DNA from: Ottowia oryzae
Lineage (GTDB): Bacteria > Pseudomonadota > Gammaproteobacteria > Burkholderiales > Burkholderiaceae_C
Reading direction: 5' to 3'
NCBI RefSeq assembly: GCF_003008535.1
Contig: NZ_CP027666.1
Location: 558,001-622,000, forward strand
Length of the DNA: 64,000 nt
Shown: positions 7,320-15,600 of the stretch, piece after piece
How positions within the stretch are numbered: the stretch's first letter is position 1
How the letters are laid out: each line of letters begins with the position of its first letter
The notes under the pieces: generated by a model
What the model saw: the letters and a program-made list of their open reading frames with translations, nothing else
What the model was told of the DNA's origin: nothing
The model's database searches: none
Program-made: the position numbers and the translations under genes

Positions 7320-9680
7320 CTACAGCGCCAGCACCAGGCGCTGACCGGCCGCGCGCGAGCAGCACACCATCATGCGGTCTTGCGCATCGCGCTCGGCGCG
7401 GGTCAGCACCACGTCGCGGTGGTCCACGGCGCCGCCCAGCACCCGCACTTCACACGAGCCACAGAGGCCTTCGCAGCAGTCGCTGGGCACGTCGATGTTG
7501 GCGGCTTTCAGCGCGGCCAGCACGGTTTGATCCGGCGGCACGTGCACGCTGATGCCGGAATCTTTCAGCTCTACGTCAAAGCCGTGTTCCTTGGCCGGGT
7601 CCAGCGTGGGCGCGTCGGTCTGAAAGCGCTCGGTGCGCAGCGCGTCGGCCGGCCAATGCGCGGTGGCCGCTTCCAGCGCACTCAGCATGCGCGCGGGGCC
7701 GCAGGCGTAGATGCGGGCACCGGGCTGCGGCGTAGCCAGCAAGGCGGCCAGGTCGGCGCGCTGGCCTTCGGCCTTGGCGTGCACCACCAGCCGCGCGCCG
7801 TGGCGCGCTTGCAGCGCGGCCAGCAAGGGCATGTCGGCGCGGCTGCGGCCGCAGTAGTGCAGCACGTAGTCGCGCCCCAGCGCCTGCGCGCGCTGCGCCA
7901 TGGCGGCGATGGGGGTGATGCCGATACCGCCGGCAACAAAGATCAGCTTCGGTGCGCCTTCGTCCAGGCGAAAGTGGTTGCGCGGCCCGCGCACGCGCAG
8001 CGCGGCGCCTTCGCGCAGGTGGTCGTGCACCCAGGCCGAGCCGCCCCGGCTGGCCTCGTCGCGCAGCACGGCGATCTCGAACGCGTGCGTGTCGGCCGGG
8101 TCGCCACACAGCGAGTACTGGCGCGACAGGCCGGTGTCGCCACACTCGATGTCGATATGCGCCCCCGGCTGCCAGCGCGGCAGCGGCGCGCCGTGCGGGC
8201 TGACCAGGCGCAGCTGCACCACATCGCGTGTCAGGCGGGTGACGCGCGCCACCACCAGGGGGCGCGACACGGTGTGGCGGGACGGCTCGCCCATGCGCAC
8301 CGGCTGTTCGTGCCGCAGCAGCGCCGGCTGCGTGCGCTCGGGGTTCCGCGCTGGGTCCCATTCCACCCACAGGTGCTCGGGGCCACGGAACGAGGTGTTG
8401 GGCACGTAGCTGAAGGTCTGCTCAGCCAGCCGCATGTGCGGCAGGCGGCGGGTGAATTCCTCCAGGAAGATCTGCATTTCCATGCGCGCCAGGTTCTTGC
8501 CCATGCACTGGTGCGAGCCGTAGCCAAAGGTCAGGTGATCGCTGGCGTTGTCGCGGCGGATGTCCAGCAGGTCGGCGTCGGCGAAGTGCCGCTCGTCGTG
8601 GTTGGCGGACGAGGTGACGATCAGCAGCTTGCTGCCGGCCGGGATGTCGATGCCGCCGACCTGCGTGTCGGCCGTCACCAGCCGGCGCCAGGCCGCCACC
8701 GAGCCGTTGTGGCGCAGGCACTCTTCCACCGCGTTGGGAATCAGGCTGGGGTCTTCACAGATTTCGCGCCACACGTGCGGGTGCTGCAGCAGCAGCTTCA
8801 TGGCGTTGGCGGTGGCGTTGGCTGTGGTTTCGTGCGCGGCGACGATGCCCGCCATCATCATCGAATGCAGGTACGAATCGGTCACCACCTCGGGGTGTTC
8901 GCGCTGCTGGCGCAGGCCGTACTGCATCCAGCCGGGCGCCTCGGGGTCTTGGCGCATCTTGTCCAGAATCTGCCCCGCCAGCTGCCAGAAGTTGCCCACG
9001 GCGTGCGCCACCGCCACCTGCTCCTCCGGCTTGGGCCGGCCCCAGGTGTTGACCGTATGGGCAATGCTGTACTGGCGCAGCTGATCCATGTCGTCTTCGG
9101 GCACGCCCAGGAAGTGCAACGCCACCGTCAGCGGCACTTCCCACAGCATCTGGTCCACCAGGTCGGCGCGGCCATCGTCGATGAAGCGGTCTACATACTC
9201 GCGCGCCAGCTGGCGCACCAGCGGCTCATGCGCCTTCAGGTGTTCGGGCGTGAAAGGCTCCATCAGCACGCGGCGGCGCGGCATGTGGGCAGGCTCGTCC
9301 TCGTTCACCAGGGTGCGGTTCAGCGCAAAGCCGTACTGCGCCAGCACGGCATTCGCCTCTGGCCCCGTGGGTGTGATCTTTTCCAGCGCGATGGACGGGC
9401 TGAAGGTGAGGTTGTCGCGAAAGATCGCCTTGATGTCGTCGTAGCGCGTAACCACCCAGTAGCCGAGCCTGGGGCTGAAGAACACCGGCTCCTGCTCGCG
9501 CGACCAGCGCACGTAATCGGGCGGGTCTTGCTGGTAGCCGTCTTCAAAGGGGTCGAAGGCGGCGGCGCCTGCCGTCACCGGGCAGCCGGTGGGGCCCGTC
9601 TGACCGGTCAGGGCGCTGTGGTCGAACGGGCAGCGGGCGGCGTCAGCGCGCACGGGCGCGGCAGAGGCGTCGGGGGTCAT
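7320..9680 (-). CDS. self-sufficient cytochrome P450 fused to phthalate-dioxygenase-type reductase (CYP116B-like)
   Basis: Single-chain monooxygenase (786 aa) that carries NAD(P)H electrons to a P450 heme without partner proteins. The P450 domain (about 1-455) shows the I-helix AGIVAAHETTAN near 280 and the heme loop FGYGSHQCMGKNLARME with its ligand Cys near 392. The reductase part shows RQYSLCGDP near 518 (FMN binding), FVAGGIGITPIAAM (pyridine nucleotide side) and a C-terminal plant-type 2Fe-2S domain with CCEGLCGSCEV around 733-745 and a last Cys near 772. This domain order matches P450 RhF/CYP116B enzymes, which hydroxylate or dealkylate diverse substrates; the natural substrate is unknown. 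It appears monocistronic, with a nested palindrome just upstream of the start. Confidence 0.95.
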   Translation of the reverse strand: MTPDASAAPVRADAARCPFDHSALTGQTGPTGCPVTAGAAAFDPFEDGYQQDPPDYVRWSREQEPVFFSPRLGYWVVTRYDDIKAIFRDNLTFSPSIALEKITPTGPEANAVLAQYGFALNRTLVNEDEPAHMPRRRVLMEPFTPEHLKAHEPLVRQLAREYVDRFIDDGRADLVDQMLWEVPLTVALHFLGVPEDDMDQLRQYSIAHTVNTWGRPKPEEQVAVAHAVGNFWQLAGQILDKMRQDPEAPGWMQYGLRQQREHPEVVTDSYLHSMMMAGIVAAHETTANATANAMKLLLQHPHVWREICEDPSLIPNAVEECLRHNGSVAAWRRLVTADTQVGGIDIPAGSKLLIVTSSANHDERHFADADLLDIRRDNASDHLTFGYGSHQCMGKNLARMEMQIFLEEFTRRLPHMRLAEQTFSYVPNTSFRGPEHLWVEWDPARNPERTQPALLRHEQPVRMGEPSRHTVSRPLVVARVTRLTRDVVQLRLVSPHGAPLPRWQPGAHIDIECGDTGLSRQYSLCGDPADTHAFEIAVLRDEASRGGSAWVHDHLREGAALRVRGPRNHFRLDEGAPKLIFVAGGIGITPIAAMAQRAQALGRDYVLHYCGRSRADMPLLAALQARHGARLVVHAKAEGQRADLAALLATPQPGARIYACGPARMLSALEAATAHWPADALRTERFQTDAPTLDPAKEHGFDVELKDSGISVHVPPDQTVLAALKAANIDVPSDCCEGLCGSCEVRVLGGAVDHRDVVLTRAERDAQDRMMVCCSRAAGQRLVLAL

Positions 9681-9700
9681 GGTGGGCGATCTGTCTCAGT

Positions 9701-9739
9701 GATTGCGTTTTGCGTAATTTGACTACGCAACGCGCAATC
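9701..9739. promoter_or_regulatory. nested inverted-repeat operator upstream of the P450 gene
   Basis: Outer arms GATTGCG (9701-9707) and CGCAATC (9733-9739) enclose inner arms TTGCGTA (9710-9716) and TACGCAA (9724-9730). Both pairs are perfect complements around the same centre. The site lies 21-59 bp upstream of the P450 start at 9680. No regulator gene is adjacent, so the binding protein would be encoded elsewhere. Confidence 0.7.
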
Positions 9740-9946
9740 TAGCAAGATCATGAGCAATCGTCCCGCGCGCCATTCGCTGGCGTGATTTGGAGTGGCTACA
9801 CGATGGCTTGATCAAGGCGTGCGCGTTCCCTCACTTGTAAATACTCCCCGACTAGGCCCGTTCCGCCAGATAGGTAAGCTAGAACTCACCGCAGCGACAC
9901 CATTACACCAACCTGCTGCGCATCCTGAACAAGACATCAAATTCAT

Positions 9947-11233
9947 ATGCGTCCGATCAAGAGCGCCGTCCAAAACGCGGCTCGGGAACTTCCTGCTGTT
10001 TTCCTACGTAAATTACTGCTTCGGAAGGCCAAAGAAGCTGAAATTCCCACACCCAAAAAATTCTCGGAAGCTCTTGCCGCACATCTGCTCGCAGGAGGAG
10101 CCGGGGAGTTTGTATGGACTTCACCGCGAGGAAAGGGCGAAAAGAGTTTTAACCTAACACTCACTGACGAAGATATCGGAGAGCTCGAAGCAAACATTGA
10201 AAACGCAATCGAGAAATTTCCGATTGCCATTACCAAGGCCTCAGATCGAGTCAGCCGTCTATCCTTTGACAACCTATGCCAAAAATGGATTGACGAGTAC
10301 AAACTTCAATCGGAGGATTTCGATTCGTTCCGAAACCGTTTGAATGAGAGATGGGGTGTTGGGCTTGATCATTTGCGGATGCTCCTTACCTGTTGCCGGG
10401 AGTTGGGATACGAGAGTTTCAAGCGTCACAAAAGATCACGCTCCTTTCGTCATCACTATCGTCGATGGGTCTTGCTACGCCTCCATGTGCGCTCATGCCA
10501 AGTGGCAGATGAGGTCATCTGCCTCATGGAAAACGGCTTTGCCGATGGCGCCTTAGCGCGCTGGCGAACTCTTCATGAGATCGCGGTTGTTGCCACATTA
10601 ATTGCTGAGGGCGACGAAGCACTCGCGGAGCGGTACATCCTGCATGACGATGTGGAACTCAAACGTCAGGCGGACGACCATGACGCTACGCAGGTGCCGA
10701 TGGGGTTCTCACCGATTGGCAAACGACAACGATCAGCAATCGAGCTCCGCTACAAAGCCGCGATTGACCGCTTCGGTAAAGCCTTCGCATCACCATATGG
10801 CTGGGCTGCGGACGCGTTGGAACTCAAAAAACCGACATTTAAGGATCTCCAGGAAAAAGCTGGCCATCAAGCGATGAATAGCTACTACAAGTTGGCTTCT
10901 TTTAATGTTCACGCAGGGGCACGGAGTCTCTTTTTTAACCTCAGCTCGATCGGAACCCAGGAAATCCTTCTGGCTGGTCGCAGTAACGCGGGACTTTTTG
11001 AGCCAGGTGTTAGGACAGCGCAAACGCTCGCTCTGATTACTAGCCTCTACGTGGAACCTGGCTCTGATATGGACCGTTTAACCGAGCTCAAGACCATATT
11101 GCGAATCCGAGATGCCGTGATGCCCGCGTTAAAAGCGGCAGACGAACTTTTACACCGCGACGAGATGTCCCGCCTGTCCAGGCTGGCCTCGCGTAGGGCG
11201 CGAAGCAAGCGAATTGACCAACGCTCGCCATAG
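9947..11233 (+). CDS. DUF5677-like protein of unknown function, AT-richer than its neighbours
   Basis: 428-residue protein with no signal peptide or membrane segment. The segment from about 125 to 400 resembles the DUF5677 family: FRNRLNERWGVGLDHLRMLL, the long helix LLRLHVRSCQVADEVICLME, then GFADGALARWRTLHEIAVVA and later YYKLASFNVHAGARSLFFNL. The His-rich phrase NVHAG and the RWRTLHE helix are the most conserved-looking parts, but no catalytic chemistry is established for the family as far as I know. Base composition is clearly lower in G+C than flanking genes and rare codons (ATA, TTA, AGA) are used, suggesting horizontal acquisition. No integrase or tRNA is next to it. The N-terminal ~120 residues are unassigned. 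Confidence 0.75.
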   Translation: MRPIKSAVQNAARELPAVFLRKLLLRKAKEAEIPTPKKFSEALAAHLLAGGAGEFVWTSPRGKGEKSFNLTLTDEDIGELEANIENAIEKFPIAITKASDRVSRLSFDNLCQKWIDEYKLQSEDFDSFRNRLNERWGVGLDHLRMLLTCCRELGYESFKRHKRSRSFRHHYRRWVLLRLHVRSCQVADEVICLMENGFADGALARWRTLHEIAVVATLIAEGDEALAERYILHDDVELKRQADDHDATQVPMGFSPIGKRQRSAIELRYKAAIDRFGKAFASPYGWAADALELKKPTFKDLQEKAGHQAMNSYYKLASFNVHAGARSLFFNLSSIGTQEILLAGRSNAGLFEPGVRTAQTLALITSLYVEPGSDMDRLTELKTILRIRDAVMPALKAADELLHRDEMSRLSRLASRRARSKRIDQRSP

Positions 11234-11283
11234 CGCCACGCTCCGATCACCGCCCCGCCTCCCGATCCTGCACAGTGACCTGG

Positions 11284-11721
11284 TCATGGTGCCCCCGCAC
11301 CTCGAGCGGCCATTGCGCCTTGATTGATGTACGACAGCACGGCCACTATGTCGGCGCCGCTCGGGACGCCGGCGTAGGCCGGCATGGTGCTGGCGTAGTC
11401 GGTCTGGCGATGGTGGCGGGTGATGGCGAACAGCTGTTCGTCCGGGTGGTGCTAGGTGTGGCCGCTGGCGTCGTGCGGGGGCGCGGGCAGCATGTCGGTG
11501 GGGCCGCGTTCGCGCCAGTCGGGCTAGCCTTCGCCCTAGGCGCCGTGGCAGGCGGCGCAGTGCCGGGCGTAAAGGGCGGCGCCGCGCGTGACCAGGGCCG
11601 CGGCGGCGGGCGCGGGGTGGACGGGGTCGGGCGGACGGACGGGGTCGGTTCGGTCATGCGCGCGCCTTGCGCTGTCACCCGCCCAGCGCGTCTGCCAATG
11701 CACGAATCGCTCTGTTTTCAA
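11284..11721 (-). pseudogene. c-type cytochrome remnant with three in-frame amber stops
   Basis: Reading 11721 down to the TGA at 11284-11286 gives one continuous frame of 145 codons, interrupted only by three TAG codons (11536-11538, 11524-11526, 11452-11454). The frame includes the heme-binding motif GAALYARHCAACHGA, then GEG, PDWRERGPTDMLPAPPHDAS, HHPDEQLFAITRHH, and MPAYAGVPSGADIVAVLSY, which together fit a small copper-cluster cytochrome c. The expected residues at the stops are Gln, Gln and Trp (inferred from family context), each one transition away from TAG. The N-terminus no longer looks like a signal peptide. Neighbouring genes also use TAG as a true stop, so I read this as decay, not recoding. 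Confidence 0.75.
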
Positions 11722-11771
11722 TAGCTGGCCGCGCAGGTCGTTGTGGCGCTGAAGGCGAATTTGGCTTGAAA
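11715..11771 (+). repeat. dispersed palindromic repeat, full-length copy
   Basis: TTTTCAATAGCTGGCCGCGC, a spacer, GTGGCGCTGAAGGCGAATTT and GGCTTGAAA: one of the most complete copies, located between the cytochrome remnant and the DUF411 gene. Confidence 0.85.
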
Positions 11772-11782
11772 CCCATTAATCC

Positions 11783-12289
11783 TTAGCGGTGGCTCTGAAA
11801 CACCCGGCTGCTGCCATCCCGCAGCACCAGCACCGTGTCGTACGCATCCCTCCGGCCGCCGTAAACGGGGCCGTCCATGCCGGGTGAGCCGACGGGCATG
11901 CCGGGCACGGCGAGGCCCAATGCCTTGGGCTTTTCCTTCAGCAGGCGTTTCACGTCCGCCGCGGGCACATGGCCTTCGACCAGGTAGCCGCCCACCAGCG
12001 CGGTGTGGCACGAGGCGTACTGCTTGGGCAGGCCCAGCTTGGCGCGCACGGCGTTGCTGCCGCTGTCGTGCGTGGTCACCTGGAAGCCGCTTTGCTGCAT
12101 GTGGGCGATCCAGTCGCCGCAGCAGCCGCAGTTGGGGTCTTTCCAGACTTCGACTGCAGGCGCGTCGGCCGCCGGGGTGCGTGCCCACAGGGGCGCGGCC
12201 ACGCCCGCGGCGGCGCTGGCGGCCAGCCAGCGCAAGGCGGTGCGGCGCGGAGGGTGGGCGGCGGTGCTGGGGTGGGTGGCGGGTTTCAT
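11783..12289 (-). CDS. DUF411 copper-associated periplasmic protein
   Basis: 168-residue secreted protein. The N-terminus has a twin-arginine-like stretch (PPRRTALRWLAASAAAGVAAP) suggesting Tat or Sec export. The mature domain opens with VEVWKDPNCGCCGDWIAHM, the DUF411 metal-binding cysteine motif, and contains YASCHTALVGGYLVEGHVPA and PGMPVGSPGMDGP, the family core. DUF411 proteins are repeatedly found in copper and silver resistance loci and are thought to bind metal. It lies downstream of copB on the same strand with a 129-bp gap, and is followed by the cytochrome c remnant, consistent with a copA-copB-DUF411-cytochrome order. Exact role is not established. Confidence 0.88.
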   Translation of the reverse strand: MKPATHPSTAAHPPRRTALRWLAASAAAGVAAPLWARTPAADAPAVEVWKDPNCGCCGDWIAHMQQSGFQVTTHDSGSNAVRAKLGLPKQYASCHTALVGGYLVEGHVPAADVKRLLKEKPKALGLAVPGMPVGSPGMDGPVYGGRRDAYDTVLVLRDGSSRVFQSHR

Positions 12290-12418
12290 CGTGAATCAAT
12301 CCTTGGCGAATGGGCGGTGCGGGGGCCTTGCGTGGGCCGTTTGCGCTTGTACCAGCGCGTGGCGGGTGGTTGGCGGCCTGTTCAATGAACCCAAGTGTGG
12401 GCGCAGCGCCGTGCGCCG

Positions 12419-13678
12419 TCAAAACCAGAAGCTGACGCCCGCCACCCAGCGCGTGGTGCCGGCCCGTTCACCGCCTGCGCGCAGCAGATCGGCCGTGCGG
12501 CCAAAGCCGCGCTGCCATTCCACGCCCACATAGGGCGCGATCTGCGGCGTGATTTCATAGCGCAGGCGCAGCCCGGCGATGGCGCTGCTCAGGCCCCGGC
12601 CAACGCCGCGCGCGGCGTCGTCACGGCTGTTCAGCGTCCACTCGGTGCGCGGCTGCAGCACCAGTTTTTGCGCGAGGTAGGCGTCGTACGACAGCGCCAG
12701 CCGCAGCGCGGCGCGACCGCCCTGGCCCAGGTAGGCGGTGGCGCGGGTGTCGATGTTGTAGGGCGCCGTGCCTTCGACCCCAAACGCCAGCCAGGTGCGC
12801 GCGGGCCCTTGGCCGCCGTCGATGCGCAGGCCCAGTTGCGTGTCCCAGAACGGCGCGACGGCGTAGCCCCACAGCAGCTCGGTGCGCGCATCGTGCAGGC
12901 GGCCGCGCGCGGCGTCGCCTTCGAACTTGATCAGCGCCTGGTGCGCGCCGCGCGTCACGCGCAGCTCGCCTTCCAGCGCGGTGGCGTCGGGGCCGTGGCG
13001 CGCCACCGCACGTTCCAGCCGGTCCACTCGCAGGCTGGCGAACGGGTGCTGGTCGTGCAGGTGCAGCGGCGCCACGCCGGGCAGGCTGTAGGGGCCGCTG
13101 CCACGGGTAAAGCCGTCGGCGTAGGCATCGGGGTCGCGCGCATCGGGCGGCGGGCGGCCGCCTTGCATGGGTTGGGGACTGGCGGCGTGGTTCATGCCGG
13201 GCATGGCGTGGGCCGGTGCGGGAGCGACAGGCGCGGGGGCGCGTGACGGCGCGTTGCCGTGGCCCATGGCTGCGTGATCCATGTTGGGCATGGCCGAGGC
13301 CGGTGCGGGCGCGGCGCGCGCGAAGGCGGGCGACGGCGTGCCGCTGGCCGATGCGGACGGGGGCGCAGAGGTGGGCGTCGCCGCCGGCACGTCCGGCGGG
13401 GTGGCGTGCAGCGTGTGGCCAGGGTGCATCGCGCCGTGGTCAATTCCGGGCATGTCCGCCATGCCCTTGGGCAGTCCGGGCGGGGCCGGCGTGATGGCCG
13501 ACGCGGCGGGCGTTGAGGGCAGCGCGGCCGCCGCGGGCATGCCGTGGTGGGTGTGCGCGCCGTCCTGCGCCGCGGCGTTCGTGGGCCAGAGCGAGGGCAT
13601 CAACGCTATGCAAAACATAGCTTCCAGCGCAAGTGGCTGCTGCGCCAGCAGTCGATTTGGCTTGTATTCGATGTTCAT
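12419..13678 (-). CDS. copB: outer-membrane copper resistance protein CopB
   Basis: 419-residue outer-membrane protein that works with CopA in copper sequestration or efflux. After an N-terminal signal comes a long Met/His/Pro-rich low-complexity stretch (about 30-190; repeated HGM, MADMPGIDHGAMHPGH, MPNMDHAAMGHGN and MPGMNHAA motifs), then a beta-barrel domain (about 215-419; ELLWGYAVAPFWDTQLGLRI, APYVGVEWQRGFGRTADLLR) ending in FWF, typical of outer-membrane barrels. The start overlaps the copA stop by ATGA, implying translational coupling. The first ~25 codons, including the hydrophobic core, come from a copy of the dispersed repeat, so the signal peptide (RLLAQQPLALEAMFCIALMP) is unusual and may be weak. 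Confidence 0.9.
   Translation of the reverse strand: MNIEYKPNRLLAQQPLALEAMFCIALMPSLWPTNAAAQDGAHTHHGMPAAAALPSTPAASAITPAPPGLPKGMADMPGIDHGAMHPGHTLHATPPDVPAATPTSAPPSASASGTPSPAFARAAPAPASAMPNMDHAAMGHGNAPSRAPAPVAPAPAHAMPGMNHAASPQPMQGGRPPPDARDPDAYADGFTRGSGPYSLPGVAPLHLHDQHPFASLRVDRLERAVARHGPDATALEGELRVTRGAHQALIKFEGDAARGRLHDARTELLWGYAVAPFWDTQLGLRIDGGQGPARTWLAFGVEGTAPYNIDTRATAYLGQGGRAALRLALSYDAYLAQKLVLQPRTEWTLNSRDDAARGVGRGLSSAIAGLRLRYEITPQIAPYVGVEWQRGFGRTADLLRAGGERAGTTRWVAGVSFWF
13607..13670 (+). repeat. dispersed palindromic repeat encoding the CopB N-terminus
   Basis: CATAGCTTCCAGCGC, CAAGTGGCTGCTGCGCCAGC and GATTTGGCTTG, a nearly full copy read in frame by copB on the minus strand. Confidence 0.8.
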
Positions 13679-15537
13679 GACACCAGCACCTCGCGGAACA
13701 TGCCCATGTCCATATGGAACATCAAATGGCAGTGCCACACCCAGCGCCCCAGCGCGTCGGCGGTGACGAGGAAGCTGACGCGCTGCGCGGGCTGCACGGG
13801 CACGGTGTGCAGGCGCGCCTGAAAGGCGCCGCTGGGCGTTTCCAGCTCGGACCACATGCCGTGCAGGTGCATGGGGTGGGTCATCATGGTGTCGTTGTGC
13901 AGGATCACGCGCAGGCGTTCGCCGTGGCGGAAGTGCACGGGGCGGCTGTCGCCAAAGGGCTGGCCGTCGATGGACCAGTCGTAGCGGGCCATGTTGCCGG
14001 TCAGGTGCAGCTCTACCTCGCGCCCGGGGCCGCGCGCGTCCAGCGGGCCGCCAAGGGTGTGCAGATCGGCCAGGGTGAGCACGCGGCGGCCGTTGCCGCG
14101 CAGGCCCGCGCCAGGGTCGTCCAGATTCGCGCGCGGGGTGTTGACGCGCATGTCGGTGGTGTAGGCCCACTCGGTGCGCGCGTGGCGCACCTGCCGGCTG
14201 GGTTGGGCGATGGGGTTGCTGGCGGGCTGGGCTGGGGTGGCTGACGCGGCCGGTGATGCGCCGCCATGGCCCATGGCGGCGTGGTCCATCGCGCCGGGCG
14301 ACATGGCAGCGCCGCCCATCGCCATCGAAGCGCCGGGTGCGCCCTGGGCTGCTTGGCCCGCCCCGCCCATGCTGCCGTGATCCATGCCACCGCCCGCCAT
14401 GTCGCCCATCATGTCCGCCATGCTGAGCGGCTGGAACGGGTCCAGCGGGGGCACGGGCGCGGCGAGTCCTGGGCGCACGGCCAACGTGGCGCGGGCGTAG
14501 CCGGTGCGGTCCATCGCCTGGGCGAACACCGTGCAAGCGTCTTGCGAGGGTTGCACCAGCACGTCGCAGGTCTGGCCGGGGCCGAAGCGGAATTCGTCCA
14601 CCGTCACGGGCTCCACCAGTTGCCCGTCCATCTGCACCACCGTCAGCTGGTGGCCGGGGATGCGCACGTCGTAAAAAGTGTGGCCCGCGCCGTTGATGCA
14701 GCGCAGGCGCACGCGCTCGCCGGGGCGGAACAAGCCCGTCCAGTTCTGGCCGGGGCCGCAGCCGTTGGCCAGGTAGCTGAGCGTGGTGGCGGACAAATCC
14801 GACAGGTCGGTGGGGCTCATGCGCATCTGGCGCCACATTTGCCGATCAGCCAGCGCCTGGGCCACGCCTTGCTGGCGCGCATCGCGCAGGAATTCGGGCA
14901 CGGTGGGCTTGTGCGGGCTGTACGCCTCGGCATGCGCGCGCAGGCCAGCCAGCACCGCCATGGGGTCGTCGCCCGTCCAGTCGGACAGCAGCAGCACGTG
15001 GTCGCGGTCGGCGCGCAGCGTCTCGCCCCCGCGCGGCTCGACGATCAGCGCGCCGTACAGGCCCGTCAGCTCCTGCATGCCCGCGTGCGAGTGGTACCAG
15101 TAGGTGCCGCTTTGCCGCAGCGTGAAGCGGTAGGTGAAGGTGGCACCCGGCGCAATGCCCGCAAAGCTGACGCCGGGCACGCCGTCCATATCAAACGGCA
15201 GCAGGATGCCGTGCCAGTGGATGGACGTGGTTTCGCGCAGGCGGTTGGTCACGCGCACGGTGACGGTGTCGCCCTCGCGCATGCGCAGCGTGGGGCCGGG
15301 CAGGCTGCCGTTGACGGTGGTGGCCACGCCCGCGCGGCCGTCGAAATCCACGCGCGTGGTGTCGATGACCAGGTCGAACTCGGTGCCGCGCAGCTCGGGC
15401 GGTGTGCCGGTGCGCGCTGCGGGCAGTTGCTGCGCCCACGCCGGGCCGAGTGTCGCCAAGGCGCCCAGACCGGCAACCGACCGCAGAAAGCGCCGCCGTG
15501 GCGGCAAGGCAAGCCCTGGGGCAAGAAAAACAGACAT
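13675..15537 (-). CDS. copA: multicopper oxidase CopA (copper resistance)
   Basis: 620-residue periplasmic multicopper oxidase that binds and oxidises Cu(I). A Tat signal (RRRFLRSVAGLGALATLGPAWA) precedes three cupredoxin domains. Copper ligands are visible: SIHWHGI near 107, YWYHSHAGMQ near 144, HPMHLHGMW near 550 and HCHLMFHMDMGMF near 600. Between about residues 370 and 450 is a Met-rich insert (MADMMGDMAGGGMDHGSMGG and similar), usual for CopA of Cop/Pco systems. It is the first gene of the minus-strand copper operon, divergent from copRS with 102 bp between starts, and its stop overlaps the copB start. Confidence 0.96.
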   Translation of the reverse strand: MSVFLAPGLALPPRRRFLRSVAGLGALATLGPAWAQQLPAARTGTPPELRGTEFDLVIDTTRVDFDGRAGVATTVNGSLPGPTLRMREGDTVTVRVTNRLRETTSIHWHGILLPFDMDGVPGVSFAGIAPGATFTYRFTLRQSGTYWYHSHAGMQELTGLYGALIVEPRGGETLRADRDHVLLLSDWTGDDPMAVLAGLRAHAEAYSPHKPTVPEFLRDARQQGVAQALADRQMWRQMRMSPTDLSDLSATTLSYLANGCGPGQNWTGLFRPGERVRLRCINGAGHTFYDVRIPGHQLTVVQMDGQLVEPVTVDEFRFGPGQTCDVLVQPSQDACTVFAQAMDRTGYARATLAVRPGLAAPVPPLDPFQPLSMADMMGDMAGGGMDHGSMGGAGQAAQGAPGASMAMGGAAMSPGAMDHAAMGHGGASPAASATPAQPASNPIAQPSRQVRHARTEWAYTTDMRVNTPRANLDDPGAGLRGNGRRVLTLADLHTLGGPLDARGPGREVELHLTGNMARYDWSIDGQPFGDSRPVHFRHGERLRVILHNDTMMTHPMHLHGMWSELETPSGAFQARLHTVPVQPAQRVSFLVTADALGRWVWHCHLMFHMDMGMFREVLVS

Positions 15538-15582
15538 GGCGTGCAGTCTGCGGCGCGCGCGCCGTCCGCAGGCTGACTGACG

Positions 15583-15600
15583 GATGACATTTCTGTTATC
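15583..15600. promoter_or_regulatory. likely CopR/CusR operator between copA and copR
   Basis: Imperfect palindrome GATGACATTTCTGTTATC, with arms GATgACA and TGTtATC around four bases. It resembles the copper-responsive boxes bound by CusR/CopR/PcoR (TGACA...TGTCA type) and sits 46 bp upstream of copA and 40 bp upstream of copR, so it could serve both divergent promoters. Confidence 0.7.

Noticed and set aside
7230..9722. 830-residue open frame on the + strand opposite the P450 gene
   Set aside because: Its composition is Arg/Gln/Gly/His-rich without domains, and it mirrors the P450 codons. It is a GC-driven shadow frame.
9792..10157. 121-residue frame overlapping the start of the DUF5677 gene
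   Set aside because: It overlaps the better-supported frame for most of its length and lacks a ribosome site; likely a shadow.
11284..11721. Amber recoding or selenocysteine-like read-through of the cytochrome c
   Set aside because: Other genes here (cfa, copS, aroE, threonine dehydratase) use TAG as a true stop, so genetic-code change is unlikely; the pseudogene reading is simpler.
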